This document shows, piece after piece, positions 32,589-32,716 of a DNA stretch of 32,716 nucleotides; the first letter of the stretch is position 1; each line of letters begins with the position of its first letter. The translations under genes were made by a program, and so were the position numbers. The notes under the pieces were generated by a model, which saw only the letters and a program-made list of their open reading frames with translations, ran no database searches and was not told the DNA's origin. The DNA comes from Burkholderia sp. 8Y (GTDB lineage Bacteria; Pseudomonadota; Gammaproteobacteria; Burkholderiales; Burkholderiaceae), in contig NZ_LR733533.1 of the NCBI RefSeq assembly GCF_902506145.1, positions 1 through 32,716 on the forward strand. Direction: 5' to 3'.

Positions 32589-32716
32589 GGAGCCTGTCAG
32601 ATATTCCGTGTGCCAAGGTCATGAGACGATAAGGGAAAGTAACATGACTGAAGCAACCATGACCCAGAAGCGCAAACCTCCGAAGACCCCGAAACTGTTC
32701 TCCGACGAATTGATCG
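32589..32716 (+). mobile_element. Left end of an IS256-like insertion element (partial)
   Basis: The sequence GAGCCTGTCAGATATTCCGT (32590-32609) and GTGCC after it resembles the outer inverted repeat of IS256-family elements (CTGTCA..TTCCGTGTG). It stands 35 bp before the first codon of a plausible transposase. The right end lies outside the window, so the boundary and family are tentative. Confidence 0.45.
32644..32716 (+). CDS. Start of a probable IS256-family transposase, partial
   Basis: Only the first 24 codons are in the window (MTEATMTQKRKPPKTPKLFS, then DELI). A basic, proline-rich start leading into KLFSDELI(D) fits the beginning of IS256-type DDE transposases, where a D/E-L-I-D-Q-L segment opens the first helix. 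AAGGGA lies about ten bases before the ATG; a second ATG at codon 6 is possible. The identification leans on the repeat just upstream and cannot be confirmed from so few residues. Confidence 0.45.
   Translation, partial: MTEATMTQKRKPPKTPKLFSDELI

Noticed and set aside
1..32716. CRISPR arrays, tRNA and rRNA genes
   Set aside because: No regularly spaced repeats and no clover-leaf or rRNA-like sequence were noticed when reading both strands.

Overview
The window looks like accessory-rich chromosomal or megaplasmid DNA from a high-GC betaproteobacterium. Burkholderiaceae is my best guess, in the Paraburkholderia/Caballeronia group. This rests on the overall coding style (GC-rich third positions, Shine-Dalgarno starts) and on the gene families present; it is inference from content, not from a marker gene. 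No rRNA, tRNA or CRISPR array was seen.

Layout. 1-1225 (minus) is the 5' part of a HAD-UbiA fusion prenyltransferase that runs off the left edge. 1226-4660 is gene-poor and holds two small secreted proteins (2243-2737 minus, 3615-4184 plus), degenerate sequence and one terminator. About 4.6-6.87 kb is an IS91-type element with two recombinases: a tyrosine integrase and a Y2/HUH transposase. 7325-9772 (minus) is a GH15 glucoamylase, divergent from a 991-residue AAA/LuxR regulator (10099-13074). 13080-14352 (minus) carries a lipoprotein alpha/beta hydrolase and a DUF4242 protein. 14556-17093 carries two tiny exported proteins, an MBL-fold hydrolase and a PEBP (YbhB-type) protein.

The most coherent unit is 17219-21435: bestrophin channel, ECF41-type sigma factor, AhpD-like carboxymuconolactone decarboxylase, exported cupin, then a LysR regulator. 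The sigma factor carries the ECF41 signatures WLPEP, DGGGR and NPDKL. Two sequences matching the ECF41 promoter as I recall it (TGTCACA-N16-CGTC) lie on the plus strand with exactly 16-nt spacers. One is in front of the bestrophin gene (TGTCACG-N16-CGTC, 17219-17245) and one in front of the LysR gene (CGTCACA-N16-CGTC, 20394-20420). I infer a self-contained regulon in which the sigma factor drives its own operon plus a downstream regulator. The first site also means the bestrophin start must lie downstream of the upstream-most GTG.

21706-24061 is a tightly coupled pair: an RsbQ-type hydrolase and a PAS/histidine kinase/receiver hybrid sensor. It resembles the Bacillus RsbQ-RsbP energy or ligand sensor, with a kinase in place of the phosphatase. 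24649-26225 is a 43-residue protein followed by a four-helix membrane protein of unknown function, both with strong ribosome binding sites. 26996-29963 is a polar amino acid ABC importer (two permeases, ATPase, binding protein). 30514-31485 (minus) is a D-2-hydroxyacid dehydrogenase beside the 3' remnant of an MFS transporter gene that breaks at a perfect 13-bp inverted repeat. The right end holds a short peptide with a double-glycine leader (32232-32423) and what looks like the left end of an IS256-like element.
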